Positions 1-8,402 of a stretch of 46,146 nucleotides of DNA are shown here, one piece after another. The DNA comes from Pseudomonas nabeulensis. GTDB taxonomy: Bacteria > Pseudomonadota > Gammaproteobacteria > Pseudomonadales > Pseudomonadaceae. The position numbers were made by a program, and so were the translations under genes. The stretch's first letter is position 1. Every line of letters starts with the position of its first letter. Under the pieces are notes generated by a model. The model worked only from the letters and a program-made list of their open reading frames with translations, made no database searches and had not been told where the DNA came from. The DNA lies in assembly GCF_004682045.1 (NCBI RefSeq), contig NZ_QUZT01000056.1, positions 1 to 46,146 of the forward strand, read 5' to 3'.

Positions 1-179
1 GGGGGGGGGGCTTGCCCCCGATAGCGGTGGGTCAGCTACAAATGCAGTGACTGACACACTGCCATCGGGGGCAAGCCCCCTCCCACATTAGAACTGTGAA
101 CGGCATGAAATACCGGTCGGCTCTAAGGCCGCCGCGCTCTTGCTTTTGATCTGAAATCGCCCCGTCAAACACGCTGGCC
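1..179. repeat. REP inverted repeat plus tail, copy 1
   Basis: Bases 1-88 form a REP doublet. The arms GCTTGCCCCCGAT and ATCGGGGGCAAGC are separated by a spacer containing TGACACACTGCC. The following tail to base 179 (GAACTGTGAACGGC, CCGGTCGGCTCTAAGGCC, CCCCGTCAAACACGCTGGCC) recurs almost unchanged after the next REP. The whole REP-plus-tail unit is therefore duplicated at 341-520. The left end is cut by the window edge. Confidence 0.85.
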
Positions 180-340
180 GGAATTCGGCATGGATTTGGG
201 GGGGTAAACCGGCATGGATGCCGGTTTACCCACGGATTCAAGCCTGCGTTCGACCCGCATGGTTTAACGGGGCGACTAAGATCAAAATCAAAAGCCAGAG
301 CCAGAGCCGATCAATATCTTCAGAATTGTGGAGATCAAAA
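180..340. repeat. Compact structured repeat between two REP units
   Basis: A perfect 11-bp hairpin TAAACCGGCAT/ATGCCGGTTTA (205-228) is flanked by GGCATGGATTTGGGGG on the left and CCCACGGATTCAAGCC on the right. The flanks pair at 14 of 16 positions if G-U pairs are allowed. The left flank matches the element at 36686-36787. The right flank matches the elements at 36253-36341 and 37076-37164. This copy therefore looks like a chimeric, shortened member of that family. No gene is supported in this stretch. Confidence 0.6.
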
Positions 341-520
341 TGTGGGAGGGGGCTTGCCCCCGATAGCGGTACATCAGCCAGCTCATCAGTGACTGACACT
401 CCGCCATCGGGGGCAAGCCCCCTCCCACATTTGAACTGTGAACGGCCCACCTGACCGGTCGGCTCTAAGGCCGCCGCGCTCTTGCTTTTATCTGCAATCG
501 CCCCGTCAAACACGCTGGCC
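341..520. repeat. REP inverted repeat plus tail, copy 2
   Basis: The REP doublet (341-429) and tail (430-520) repeat the unit at 1-179. The unit ends only 2 bp from the stop codon of the minus-strand SDR gene. The hairpin arms could act at the 3' end of the catabolic operon transcript. No separate rho-independent terminator was found there. Confidence 0.85.
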
Positions 521-522
521 CA

Positions 523-1404
523 TCACGCTGTGCCCCAAACCCCCTGCGCCCTAGGCGCCTCCGCCAAAATCCCATCCACCGCAGCCCCCACCTCCTCCAC
601 CCGCCACAACGCCCCTTTGTCGCGGGTCGCGCCGGTTCGCCAGCCATCCCCCAACGAAATCCTTCCCCCCTGGCTCTCGAACACCTGCCCACTCACATGC
701 GCCGACGCCTCACTGCCCAACCACACCACCAACGGCGCCACGTTCTCCGCCGCCCAGGCATCAAAACTGCCGTCCTCCGGTTTTTTCACCACATCGGGCA
801 TCGCACTCTCGGTCATCGCCGTACGGGCCGCAGGCGCCAGTGCATTCGCGGTCACGCCGTAACGCGCCAGTTCCGCTGCTTGTACCAGGGTCAACGCAGC
901 AATTCCGCCCTTGGCCGCCGAATAATTGGACTGCCCCACCGACCCCTGCAACCCCGCGCCGGAGCTGGTGTTGATGATGCGCGCCGACACCGGCATCCCC
1001 GCCTTGGCCAGGTCGCGCCAGCGGCGCCCGAGGATATTGGCCAGGCAATAATGCCCCTTGAGGTGCACCCGCATCACCGTGTCCCAGTCATCTTCACTGA
1101 GGCCGATGAACATGCGATCACGCAGCACCCCGGCGTTGTTGACCAGCACATGCACTTCGCCAAACGCCGCCAGCGCTGCGTCGACAATCCGCTGCGCCGT
1201 GGCCAGGGTGGTGATGTCGTCGCTGTTGGCAATCGCCTGCCCGCCGCTGGCCTGGATCTCATCCACCACCGCCTGCGCCGCCTCGGCGCGAATGTCATTG
1301 ACCACCACGTTGGCACCCTGCTCGGCAAACGCCAGGGCATAGGCGCGACCGAGCCCACCGCCGCTGCCGGTGATGATCACGGTGCGGCCTGAACACATAG
1401 ACAT
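523..1404 (-). CDS. SDR-family 3-hydroxyacyl-CoA dehydrogenase-like protein
   Basis: A 293-residue short-chain dehydrogenase, predicted cytosolic and NAD(P)-dependent. Visible motifs are the cofactor glycine motif TGSGGGLG (residues 12-19), NNAG (89-92), and the catalytic Ser147/148, Tyr161 and Lys165. The C-terminal extension (GRISLGDGWRTG, then about 35 residues) resembles peroxisomal multifunctional-enzyme-type SDRs and the SDRs of actinobacterial steroid clusters. It likely oxidises a hydroxyacyl-CoA made by the hydratases upstream. The ATG at 1404 is supported by AAGGAG nine bases upstream. It is the last gene of the ten-gene operon and starts 27 bp after the thiolase. The exact substrate cannot be read from sequence. 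Confidence 0.85.
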   Translation of the reverse strand: MSMCSGRTVIITGSGGGLGRAYALAFAEQGANVVVNDIRAEAAQAVVDEIQASGGQAIANSDDITTLATAQRIVDAALAAFGEVHVLVNNAGVLRDRMFIGLSEDDWDTVMRVHLKGHYCLANILGRRWRDLAKAGMPVSARIINTSSGAGLQGSVGQSNYSAAKGGIAALTLVQAAELARYGVTANALAPAARTAMTESAMPDVVKKPEDGSFDAWAAENVAPLVVWLGSEASAHVSGQVFESQGGRISLGDGWRTGATRDKGALWRVEEVGAAVDGILAEAPRAQGVWGTA

Positions 1405-1431
1405 GTCTTGCTCCTTGAAGAGTGAAAAGAA

Positions 1432-2583
1432 CTACAAACGCTCGATGATCGTCACGTTGGCCTGGCCACCGCCTTCGCACATGGTCTGCAAGCCATAACG
1501 GCCACCGCTGCACTCCAGTTCGTTGAGCAACGTGGTCATCAAGCGTGCACCGGTGGCCCCCAATGGGTGGCCCAAGGCAATCGCGCCGCCGTTGACGTTG
1601 GTGCGCGCCGGGTCGTAATCCAGCTCCTTGGCCCAGGCCATGACCACCGAAGCAAAAGCTTCGTTGATCTCCACCCGGTCGATATCGGCCATGCTCAGGC
1701 CGCTTTTGGCCAAGGCTCGCCGTGTAGCGGCAATCGGTGCGGTGAGGTGCCAGATCGGGTCGTCGCCCAGCACTGTCAGGTGATGAATCCGCGCACGGGG
1801 TGTCAGGTCGTAGCGCTTGAGCGCCGCTTCGGACACCACCAGCAGCGCGGCCGCCGCGTCACAGGTCTGGCTGGAAACGGCGGCGGTAATCGACGGGTAT
1901 TGCGGGTCCACCGGTTGCAGTTCGGCCATTTTCGCCAGGCTGCTCTGGCGCGGGGTTTCATCCACGGCCAGGCCGTGGCACGCGACGATTTCACGGGCAA
2001 ACCGCCCGCTGGCGACAGCGGCCAGGGCGCGCTCATGGCTGTCCAGCGCAAAGCGTTCCATCTGCTCGCGGCTGATCTGCCAATGGTCGGCAATGCGCTG
2101 GGCGGCGTAGAACTGGTTCACCGGCTGCGCGCCAAACCGCGCACGCCAACCGGCACTGCCCGAGAACGGATCGGCAAAGCCCAATGGCTGCCCAGCCAGC
2201 ATCGCCGAGCCAATCGGAATCTGGGTCATGGTCTGCACCCCGCCTACCGCGACCACGTCCTGGGTGCCGCTCATCACCGCTTGCGCGGCAAAGTGCAACG
2301 CCTGCTGGGACGAACCGCACTGGCGATCCACCGTGGTGCCGGGCACCGTCAGCGGCAGGCCGGCGGCCAGCCAACTGGTGCGGGCGATGTCACCCGCTTG
2401 GGACCCAATGGTATCGACGCAGCCGAACATCACATCGTCATAGTCCTCGGCGGGGATCACATTGCGCTCCACCAGCGCCTTGAGCACATGGGCGCCCAGG
2501 TCTATCGCATGGATCTCACTGAGTGCACCTTTGCGCTTGCCCGTGGGGCTGCGCAGTGCATCGACCAGATAGGCTTGTGCCAT
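1432..2583 (-). CDS. fadA6: Acetyl-CoA C-acyltransferase (thiolase), FadA6-like
   Basis: A 383-residue thiolase. Family active-site residues are present: nucleophile Cys89 in DRQCGSS, EINEAFA (306-312), His339 in LGHPLG, and the acid/base Cys369 in CEGGGQAN. It should cleave a 3-ketoacyl-CoA with free CoA. In steroid catabolism FadA6 is placed after ring opening by IpdAB, which fits this operon. The gene begins 3 bp after the preceding acyl-CoA dehydrogenase stop, so it is probably translated from the same mRNA. The thiolase assignment is firm. The FadA6 symbol is inferred from neighbours, and other catabolic thiolases would look similar. Confidence 0.8.
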   Translation of the reverse strand: MAQAYLVDALRSPTGKRKGALSEIHAIDLGAHVLKALVERNVIPAEDYDDVMFGCVDTIGSQAGDIARTSWLAAGLPLTVPGTTVDRQCGSSQQALHFAAQAVMSGTQDVVAVGGVQTMTQIPIGSAMLAGQPLGFADPFSGSAGWRARFGAQPVNQFYAAQRIADHWQISREQMERFALDSHERALAAVASGRFAREIVACHGLAVDETPRQSSLAKMAELQPVDPQYPSITAAVSSQTCDAAAALLVVSEAALKRYDLTPRARIHHLTVLGDDPIWHLTAPIAATRRALAKSGLSMADIDRVEINEAFASVVMAWAKELDYDPARTNVNGGAIALGHPLGATGARLMTTLLNELECSGGRYGLQTMCEGGGQANVTIIERL

Positions 2584-2586
2584 GGC

Positions 2587-3645
2587 TTATTCCTCGAAAG
2601 TGCGCCCCGGCCCCAGGCCGGTGGCGTCGGCAAACAGGTAGTCGCTGACGCGGTTTTTGTGAAAGCCGCGATCCCCCCACGACGCATCGAGCGCCCAGGC
2701 GCGCTTCATGAACATCTGCAAATCCACCTCCCAGGTGTACCCCATCGCACCGTGCACCTGGATGCCCTTGCGCGCCGCGAGCCAACTGGCTTCGTTGGCC
2801 GCCAGGCGCGCTTGCGAGACCCACACGCCCGCGTTGGCATCGCCACGGGCCACCGCATGCGCGGCGCGGTACAGCACCGGCTTGGCCTGTTCGATGGCAC
2901 GGGCGACATCCGCCAGGTGATGCTTGACCGCCTGGAAACTGCCGATGGGTTTGCCGAACTGTTTGCGCTGGGCGGCGTAGTCCACCGACAGGTCCAACAT
3001 GCGCTGCGCCAACCCCAGCAATTGCCCGGCCACCGACAGCGCGCCACGGTCGAGCATCCGCGCTTGCAACGTACGGCCCTGCTCGCCCTGGGCAACGCAG
3101 GTGGCCGACGACGGCGCCCAACTGACCCGGCCCAACCGTCGCGACGCATCGATACTCGACTGCGCCTGCACGTCGACCTGGGCACGCGGCACCACGTGAA
3201 TCTCATCAGCGTTGGTCAGGATCAGCACTTCGGCCAACGCCGCATCGCTGACCAACCGGTTGACCGGATGCCCAATCGCCAGGCGCAAGCTGCCATCGGC
3301 GATACGCGGCAACAGCTCGGCGCGTACCGGATGCGTTACCGGCAATCCAGACAGCACGCCACAGGCGACGTACGCGGTGTCAGCCAAAGAGTCGGGAATC
3401 GCGTAGTAACCCAGTTCCTGGGTCATCAACGCCCAGGTCACATCGTCCATCCCCAGGCCACCTTCGGCCTCGGGCACCGATAAGGCGGTAAGGCCCTGGG
3501 CGGCGATGGCGTTGCGCAGGTCGCGGGAGCGCCCGGGGTCGGTTTCCCAGATTTCCCGCAGCATTTCCGGCGCGGCTTCGGTCATCAGGAAACGGCTGAT
3601 GGCCTCGCGGAACGCCAATTGGTCATCGTTGAAAGTGAAGTCCAT
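2587..3645 (-). CDS. Acyl-CoA dehydrogenase, short subunit of a likely heteromeric pair
   Basis: A 352-residue flavoprotein dehydrogenase of the acyl-CoA dehydrogenase fold. The N-terminal helical domain starts FNDDQLAFREAISRFL. The C-terminal part has QRKQFGKPIGSFQAVKHHLADV and GYTWEVDLQMFMKRA, where Glu in YTWE is the position of the family's catalytic base. It is shorter than the usual 380-390 residues and lacks the terminal NEIQRNI motif, which its upstream neighbour has. That complementarity, and the 9-bp spacing, suggest an alpha2beta2 enzyme as known for steroid acyl-CoA dehydrogenases. The substrate is presumably a ring-derived acyl-CoA. Confidence 0.85.
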   Translation of the reverse strand: MDFTFNDDQLAFREAISRFLMTEAAPEMLREIWETDPGRSRDLRNAIAAQGLTALSVPEAEGGLGMDDVTWALMTQELGYYAIPDSLADTAYVACGVLSGLPVTHPVRAELLPRIADGSLRLAIGHPVNRLVSDAALAEVLILTNADEIHVVPRAQVDVQAQSSIDASRRLGRVSWAPSSATCVAQGEQGRTLQARMLDRGALSVAGQLLGLAQRMLDLSVDYAAQRKQFGKPIGSFQAVKHHLADVARAIEQAKPVLYRAAHAVARGDANAGVWVSQARLAANEASWLAARKGIQVHGAMGYTWEVDLQMFMKRAWALDASWGDRGFHKNRVSDYLFADATGLGPGRTFEE

Positions 3646-3654
3646 GGCGGTTCC

Positions 3655-4800
3655 TTATTTCGGCAAACCGAGCATGCGCTCGGCGATGATGTTGCGCTGG
3701 ATCTCGTTGGTCCCGGCGTAGATCGGCCCGGACTGGGCGAACAGGAAGCCCTCCAGCCAGCCCGACGTGTCACCCACCCACTCGCCCTGCACGCCGAGAA
3801 TGCGCATCGCCGTTTCGTGCATCTTCAAATCCAGTTCCGACCAGATGATCTTGTTGATGCTCGACTCGGCGCCAATCTGTTCACCCCGGCTCAAGCGCCC
3901 TACGGTGTAGTAGGCCGACAGCGCGTAGGCCTCGGCGCCCATCCAGGTGTCCAGCACCGCGTCGCGCAGGCTGGGGTCGCGATCAGCCTCGGCGCGGTGC
4001 GTCTTGTACAGCTCGACCAACTTGCGCGCCGTCGCCTGGAAGCGCGCCGGCGAGCGCAGCAACAGGCCGCGCTCAAAACCGGCGGTGGCCATTGCCACAT
4101 GCCAGCCCTGCCCGTCGGCACCGATGCGGTTGGCCACCGGCACCCGCACGTCGTCGAAGAACACTTCGGCAAACGCCTCTTTGCCATTGAGCGCCTTGAT
4201 TGGGCGGATGCTCACCCCCGGCGCATCCAACGGCACCATGATGAACGACAGGCCGTGGTGACGGGTCGAGCCCGGCTCGCTGCGGAACAGGCCAAACAAC
4301 CAGTCGGCGTAGATCGCCCGGGTCGACCAGGTTTTCTGCCCGTTGATCACATAGTGGTCGCCGTCGAGCAGCGCCTTGCTGGTGATCGCCGCCATGTCCG
4401 AGCCGGCATTCGGCTCCGACCAGCCTTGCGCCCACATGTCCAGGCTGGCAGCCATGCGTGGCAGGAAGCGCTGTTTCTGCTGCGGCGTGCCGAACTCCAT
4501 CAGCGTCGGCCCGAGCAACAATTGGCCGTTCTGATTGACGCGCATCGGCGCGCCGGCACCGTAGTATTCCTCTTCGAAAATCAGCCACTCGATCAAGTCG
4601 CAGCCGCGCCCGCCCAGTTCGGCAGGCCACATCACCATCGACCAGCGGCTCTCGAACAAGGTCGCTTCCCAGGCGCGGTGTTGTTCAAAGCCTTCGCGGG
4701 TGTCGTAGCTGGCCAGGGGTTCGCGTGGCACGTTGGCCGCGAGCCATTCGCGCACTTCGGTGCGAAAGGCGTTTTGCTGGGGGGTATAAGTCAGGTCCAT
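3655..4800 (-). CDS. Acyl-CoA dehydrogenase, partner subunit
   Basis: A 381-residue acyl-CoA dehydrogenase. It contains GWSEPNAGSDMA and INGQKTWSTRA in the middle beta domain. It ends with IYAGTNEIQRNIIAERMLGL, the C-terminal flavin/subunit-contact motif of the family. It lacks an obvious YTWE-type base in the C-terminal third, whereas the next gene supplies one. Together they probably form a heterotetramer that introduces a 2,3-double bond into a CoA thioester from steroid ring C/D breakdown. It lies 9 bp after the EchA20 homolog. Confidence 0.87.
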   Translation of the reverse strand: MDLTYTPQQNAFRTEVREWLAANVPREPLASYDTREGFEQHRAWEATLFESRWSMVMWPAELGGRGCDLIEWLIFEEEYYGAGAPMRVNQNGQLLLGPTLMEFGTPQQKQRFLPRMAASLDMWAQGWSEPNAGSDMAAITSKALLDGDHYVINGQKTWSTRAIYADWLFGLFRSEPGSTRHHGLSFIMVPLDAPGVSIRPIKALNGKEAFAEVFFDDVRVPVANRIGADGQGWHVAMATAGFERGLLLRSPARFQATARKLVELYKTHRAEADRDPSLRDAVLDTWMGAEAYALSAYYTVGRLSRGEQIGAESSINKIIWSELDLKMHETAMRILGVQGEWVGDTSGWLEGFLFAQSGPIYAGTNEIQRNIIAERMLGLPK

Positions 4801-4809
4801 GGCGTTCCC

Positions 4810-5562
4810 TCAGAACTTGGCGTCACGTTTTTCGACGAAGGCCCGGCGGGTTTCCGCCGAATCGGGGCTGTTGTAGGCCTGCAGCGTGAAGCCCTGCTCC
4901 CAGCGGTATTTGTCCTCCAGGTTGCCGTCTTCGATGCCGTTCAACGCCTCCTTGGCGATGCGGATCATGCCGGGGCTCTTGGCCGCGATCCTGGCGGCAA
5001 TGCCCATGGCGGTGTCGCGCAAGGCGTCTTTGCTGACGACCCGCTCGATAAAGCCGTACGTCTGGGCTTCGACGGCACCGATGGGCTCGCCGGTGAAGAA
5101 CAGGTAGCGCACCTTTTGCACCGGGAACAGACGCTGCAAATGCGCGCCGCCGCCCATGGCGCCCCGGTCGACTTCCGGCAAGGCAAAGGTGGCGCAGTCG
5201 GACGCGACCACAATGTCTGCCGCCCCTGTAATGCCAATGCCACCGCCCAGCACAAAGCCATGCACCGCGACGATCACCGGCACCGGGTTGCGGTGCACGG
5301 CCTTGAAGGTGGCGTAGTTGCCGGCGTTGACCTCGACGATGCGCTCGGGAAACCGGTCCAGTTCCTTGATATCCACACCGGCGCAAAAGCCCCGGCCTTC
5401 AGCGCGAATCACGATCACCCGCACCTCGGGGTTGGCCCCCAGTGCGTCGAGTTGGCGTGCCAATGCATGCCACTCCTGGCTGTCGAGGGCGTTGACCGGC
5501 GGCTTGGCGATCACCAGCTCAGCGATTCCCTGGTTGAGTTGGGTGGTAAATGCCTGGTTCAC
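4810..5562 (-). CDS. echA20: EchA20-like ring D hydrolase of the crotonase family
   Basis: A 250-residue crotonase-fold protein. The blocks EGRGFCAGVDIKE, GFVLGGGIGITG and LPEVDRGAMGGGAHLQRLFP resemble mycobacterial EchA20 as I recall it. EchA20 hydrolytically opens steroid ring D in a bicyclic indanone-carboxyl-CoA intermediate. The chosen start is the GTG at 5562. Its sequence GTGA overlaps the stop of ipdC, and GGAG sits eight bases upstream. A longer reading to 5634 would overlap ipdC by 76 bp and lacks such support. It is cytosolic and cotranscribed with ipdC and ipdAB, matching the co-occurrence seen in actinobacterial ring C/D clusters. Confidence 0.82.
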   Translation of the reverse strand: MNQAFTTQLNQGIAELVIAKPPVNALDSQEWHALARQLDALGANPEVRVIVIRAEGRGFCAGVDIKELDRFPERIVEVNAGNYATFKAVHRNPVPVIVAVHGFVLGGGIGITGAADIVVASDCATFALPEVDRGAMGGGAHLQRLFPVQKVRYLFFTGEPIGAVEAQTYGFIERVVSKDALRDTAMGIAARIAAKSPGMIRIAKEALNGIEDGNLEDKYRWEQGFTLQAYNSPDSAETRRAFVEKRDAKF

Positions 5563-6671
5563 AGGGGTTCTCCAATGCTGGCGGTGCGGGTGATGGGGTC
5601 GGCCTGGCTGCGCGATAACAGCGCGTCCAGGCATTGCTGCGCCTCAAGGGCGATGCCTTCGATGACGTCCTGGCAACTGAGCAGCGCGTCGATGGCGGCC
5701 GCGACCTGGCCACTGGGCAAGATGCCTTCGTCGGGGCGGCCCTCGACCATCGAGCGTTGCAACAGCACCGGCTGGTTGGCGGCCATCACCACTTGGGACA
5801 GCGCCGACGGGTCTTCACGCAACGCCCGCACAAACACCCCGGCCATGTGCCCCAGGCTCATGCCGGTCTGTTGCTTCCACTGCCAGGCGCTGCCCAGGGC
5901 GATGCGCAGGCGACCGAACGGGCCGGCCTGTTCAAGGTGGTTGATAAAGCGGTTTTCGATCATGCGATGGCGCATGCCGTCCACCGCCGTGGTCACCCGT
6001 ACCTGTTGCGGGTCGTTGACGTTCAAGTAGCGTTGCAGGGTCGCAACTGGGGTCGGCGATTCGCGGGTCATCAGGAACCGCGTGCCCATGGCGATCCCGG
6101 CACCACCGGCCGCCAGCACCGAAGCCAGGCCACGCCCCGTGGCATAGCCGCCGGCGGCAATCACCGGCACCTGGACCGCCGCCAGCACCTGGGGCAACAG
6201 GATTGAACTGGGCACGCCACCGGTATGCCCACCGCCCTCGCCGCCTTGCACTGTGATCAAATCGGCGCCCAGTTCCACCGCTTTGAGCGCGTGCTTGAGC
6301 GCACCCACCGTGGGCATGCACAGCACATTGGCAGCCTTGAAGCGCGCGATGGTCTGTTTGTCCGGACCACGCCCGTAGCTGACGGCACGCAGGCGGTACT
6401 TGATCGCCAGGTCGACGCACTGCGCGGCGTTGTCCTGGAACATATGGAAATTCAGGCCAAACCGGCTGCCACCGGTAGCCTCGATGACCTTGCGGATTTC
6501 ACCTTCCAGGGCATCCGCCGCCAGGGTCGCTCCGGCCAGAAACCCGAAACCTCCCGCCTGGGTGGTGGCGATCACCAGATTGGCATCGGCGACCCAGCCC
6601 ATGGCGGTTTGCACGATCGGGTAACGGCAACCGAGGGCCTCGGTCAGCGCGGTGTCGAGCCAGCGATTCAT
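5559..6671 (-). CDS. ipdC: IpdC-like flavin-dependent oxidoreductase (nitronate monooxygenase family)
   Basis: A 370-residue TIM-barrel flavoprotein of the 2-nitropropane dioxygenase/nitronate monooxygenase family. FMN-binding features include MGWVADANLVIATTQAGGFGFL near the N-terminus, QGGEGGGHTGG with the family His, and AAGGYATGRGLASVLAAGGAGIAMGTRF. In isolation it would be called nitronate monooxygenase. Between two crotonases and next to ipdAB it is far more likely the steroid enzyme IpdC, which acts on a hydroxylated indanone-carboxyl-CoA before EchA20. Both ends overlap neighbours by 4 bp, which implies translational coupling. Confidence 0.8.
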   Translation of the reverse strand: MNRWLDTALTEALGCRYPIVQTAMGWVADANLVIATTQAGGFGFLAGATLAADALEGEIRKVIEATGGSRFGLNFHMFQDNAAQCVDLAIKYRLRAVSYGRGPDKQTIARFKAANVLCMPTVGALKHALKAVELGADLITVQGGEGGGHTGGVPSSILLPQVLAAVQVPVIAAGGYATGRGLASVLAAGGAGIAMGTRFLMTRESPTPVATLQRYLNVNDPQQVRVTTAVDGMRHRMIENRFINHLEQAGPFGRLRIALGSAWQWKQQTGMSLGHMAGVFVRALREDPSALSQVVMAANQPVLLQRSMVEGRPDEGILPSGQVAAAIDALLSCQDVIEGIALEAQQCLDALLSRSQADPITRTASIGEPL

Positions 6672-7576
6672 TGGCTGTTGTCCTCGGCCTGCTTGTTGGC
6701 CCGGGCCATGCCCTTGGCGTCAAAACCACCTAGCTTGTCGCCGGACAGCAACTCGTTATGGGCATGGGCAAAGTGGTGCCAGGCGAACACCGCATCCATC
6801 GCCGTGCGTTTGCCTTGCAGGTCTTCGACATGGTTGATCGCCTGCTTGGTCAGGGCCAGGCCCATGCGCGGCTGACGCGCGATGCCGGCGGCCAGGGCAT
6901 AGGTGGCTTGCTCCAGTTCATCGCGCGGCACCAGGCGGTTGACCATGCCCACTTGCCAGGCACGGGTGGCGCTCATGCGGTCGCCGGTGAACAGAAACTC
7001 CTTGGCGATGCGCGGGTTCATTTCGTAGGGATGGGCAAAATACTCCACCCCCGGAATACCCATGCGCACCACCGGGTCCTGGAAGAATGCGTCGTCGCTG
7101 GCGACGATCAAGTCGCACACCCACGCCAGCATCAGCCCGCCCGCGACGCACGCGCCGTGCACCATGGCGATGGTCGGCTTGGGCAACTCGCGCCAACGTC
7201 GGCACATGCCCAGGTACACCTCCTGCTCACGGGCGTACAACTGCTCGCCGCCGGGTTTGTTGGTGTGGTCCCACCATAGGTGCGCGCGCTCGAACGGCTT
7301 GTTGATGTCGCGCCCAGGCGTGCCAATGTCATGCCCCGCCGAGAAGTGCTTGCCGTTGCCGCGCAGGACGATGACCTTGACGCTGTCGTCGTCCACCGCC
7401 TGACGCAACGCCGCGTCCAGCGCATAAGTCATTTGCGAGTTCTGCGCGTTGTTGAAGCTCGGGCGATTGAGCGTCAGGGTCGCGATGCCCTCGGCCACGC
7501 GGTACAGCACCGGCTCCTGCGTCTCGTAGACGGCATGGTCCTCGCGCACGACAAATTCAGGGTCAGGAGTGTGCAT
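6668..7576 (-). CDS. Enoyl-CoA hydratase/isomerase family protein
   Basis: A 302-residue crotonase-family protein. It has an N-terminal extension of about 25 residues before YRVAEGIATLTLNRP. Oxyanion-hole segments are GKHFSAGHDIG and MVHGACVAGGLMLAWVCDL. A Trp-rich insertion (HLWWDHTNKPGGEQLYAREQ) follows the first oxyanion loop. It differs clearly from the EchA20-like paralogue in the same operon. It probably hydrates a cyclic or branched enoyl-CoA, but the substrate is not determinable here. Its ATG lies inside the end of ipdB (14-bp overlap) and its stop overlaps ipdC by 4 bp. Confidence 0.85.
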   Translation of the reverse strand: MHTPDPEFVVREDHAVYETQEPVLYRVAEGIATLTLNRPSFNNAQNSQMTYALDAALRQAVDDDSVKVIVLRGNGKHFSAGHDIGTPGRDINKPFERAHLWWDHTNKPGGEQLYAREQEVYLGMCRRWRELPKPTIAMVHGACVAGGLMLAWVCDLIVASDDAFFQDPVVRMGIPGVEYFAHPYEMNPRIAKEFLFTGDRMSATRAWQVGMVNRLVPRDELEQATYALAAGIARQPRMGLALTKQAINHVEDLQGKRTAMDAVFAWHHFAHAHNELLSGDKLGGFDAKGMARANKQAEDNSQ

Positions 7577-8390
7577 GCTCGCCGTCCTTGAGCGCGGCCA
7601 CGCGGATGCCGGGCGGGTTGCCCTTGATCACGCTTGCGCGGTAGTCGTGGGGGTCGAGGCGCCGGATCAGCGCCAGTTGCTCGGGCGTGGGGTGCACCGT
7701 CTCGTGCACTTGTGCCGACAGCAGCAGCGGAAAACCGGTATTGGCCTGGACCTGTTCGAAGCTCACGCCGGGGTGCAACGAACGCACCTGCACCGCACGC
7801 TGCGGCCCATCGAAATCCAGCACGCAGAGGTCAGTGATCACCCAACGGATGTCCATCAGGTCGCGGCGCACACCCTCGGGCCAGCGTTCGGCCTTGAAGC
7901 CGACACCGGAGACCATGTCCACCTCGCCACTGACGAACACCCGCGTGTTGTGGCTGGGCACGAAAAACGAATTGAGGTGGTTGATGCTGTTGCCGGGCAA
8001 GCCGCGCACACCGAGGATCGCGGTCCTGGGCTTTTGGTAGTCGCCCACGCAGGACAGGTTGGTCTGGCCCCAGCGGTCGATCTGGGTCGGCCCGATCATC
8101 GCGTGGCGACGCCCGCCCCATACGCACTCAAAAACCCGTTCGAACGACAGATAGCCCGAGTAGCGCGGCACATAGTCGCCACGCGGGCCCAGCGGGATCG
8201 GCTCTTCCACCAGGAACGCCTCGCTGTCGGTCATCAGCAGTTCCGGGCTATGGGTCAGCTTGGCCAGGCCAGCACCCAGGCGTGGGATCACGCCCAGGCC
8301 CGAGGCAATCACTTCGCCGTCGCCACGCCAGGCTTCGCTGGCAGCGACGATCATCAGTTCGGCAAGGGTGAAATCACAGGTTGCAGACAT
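7563..8390 (-). CDS. ipdB: IpdB, beta subunit of the steroid ring C-cleaving hydrolase
   Basis: A 275-residue protein of the CoA-transferase family I beta fold. Segments such as ERVFECVWGGRRHAMIGPTQ, IDRWGQTNLS, GVRGLPGNSINHLNSF and DMVSGVGF resemble mycobacterial IpdB as I recall it. IpdAB is not a transferase. It hydrolyses the ring C beta-diketone-like CoA thioester formed after ring D opening. The gene follows ipdA by 12 bp, and the pair should form one enzyme. The next gene's start lies within its last codons. Confidence 0.87.
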   Translation of the reverse strand: MSATCDFTLAELMIVAASEAWRGDGEVIASGLGVIPRLGAGLAKLTHSPELLMTDSEAFLVEEPIPLGPRGDYVPRYSGYLSFERVFECVWGGRRHAMIGPTQIDRWGQTNLSCVGDYQKPRTAILGVRGLPGNSINHLNSFFVPSHNTRVFVSGEVDMVSGVGFKAERWPEGVRRDLMDIRWVITDLCVLDFDGPQRAVQVRSLHPGVSFEQVQANTGFPLLLSAQVHETVHPTPEQLALIRRLDPHDYRASVIKGNPPGIRVAALKDGEHAHS

Positions 8391-8402
8391 AGTCGCGAGT
8401 CC

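Noticed and set aside
1..10. A run of ten G at the window start as a phase-variable tract.
   Set aside because: It aligns with the G-rich arm of a REP doublet that is cut by the window edge.
5559..6671. A stand-alone nitronate monooxygenase for nitroalkane detoxification.
   Set aside because: It sits between two crotonases with 4-bp overlaps inside the ipdAB operon, so the steroid enzyme IpdC is the better reading.
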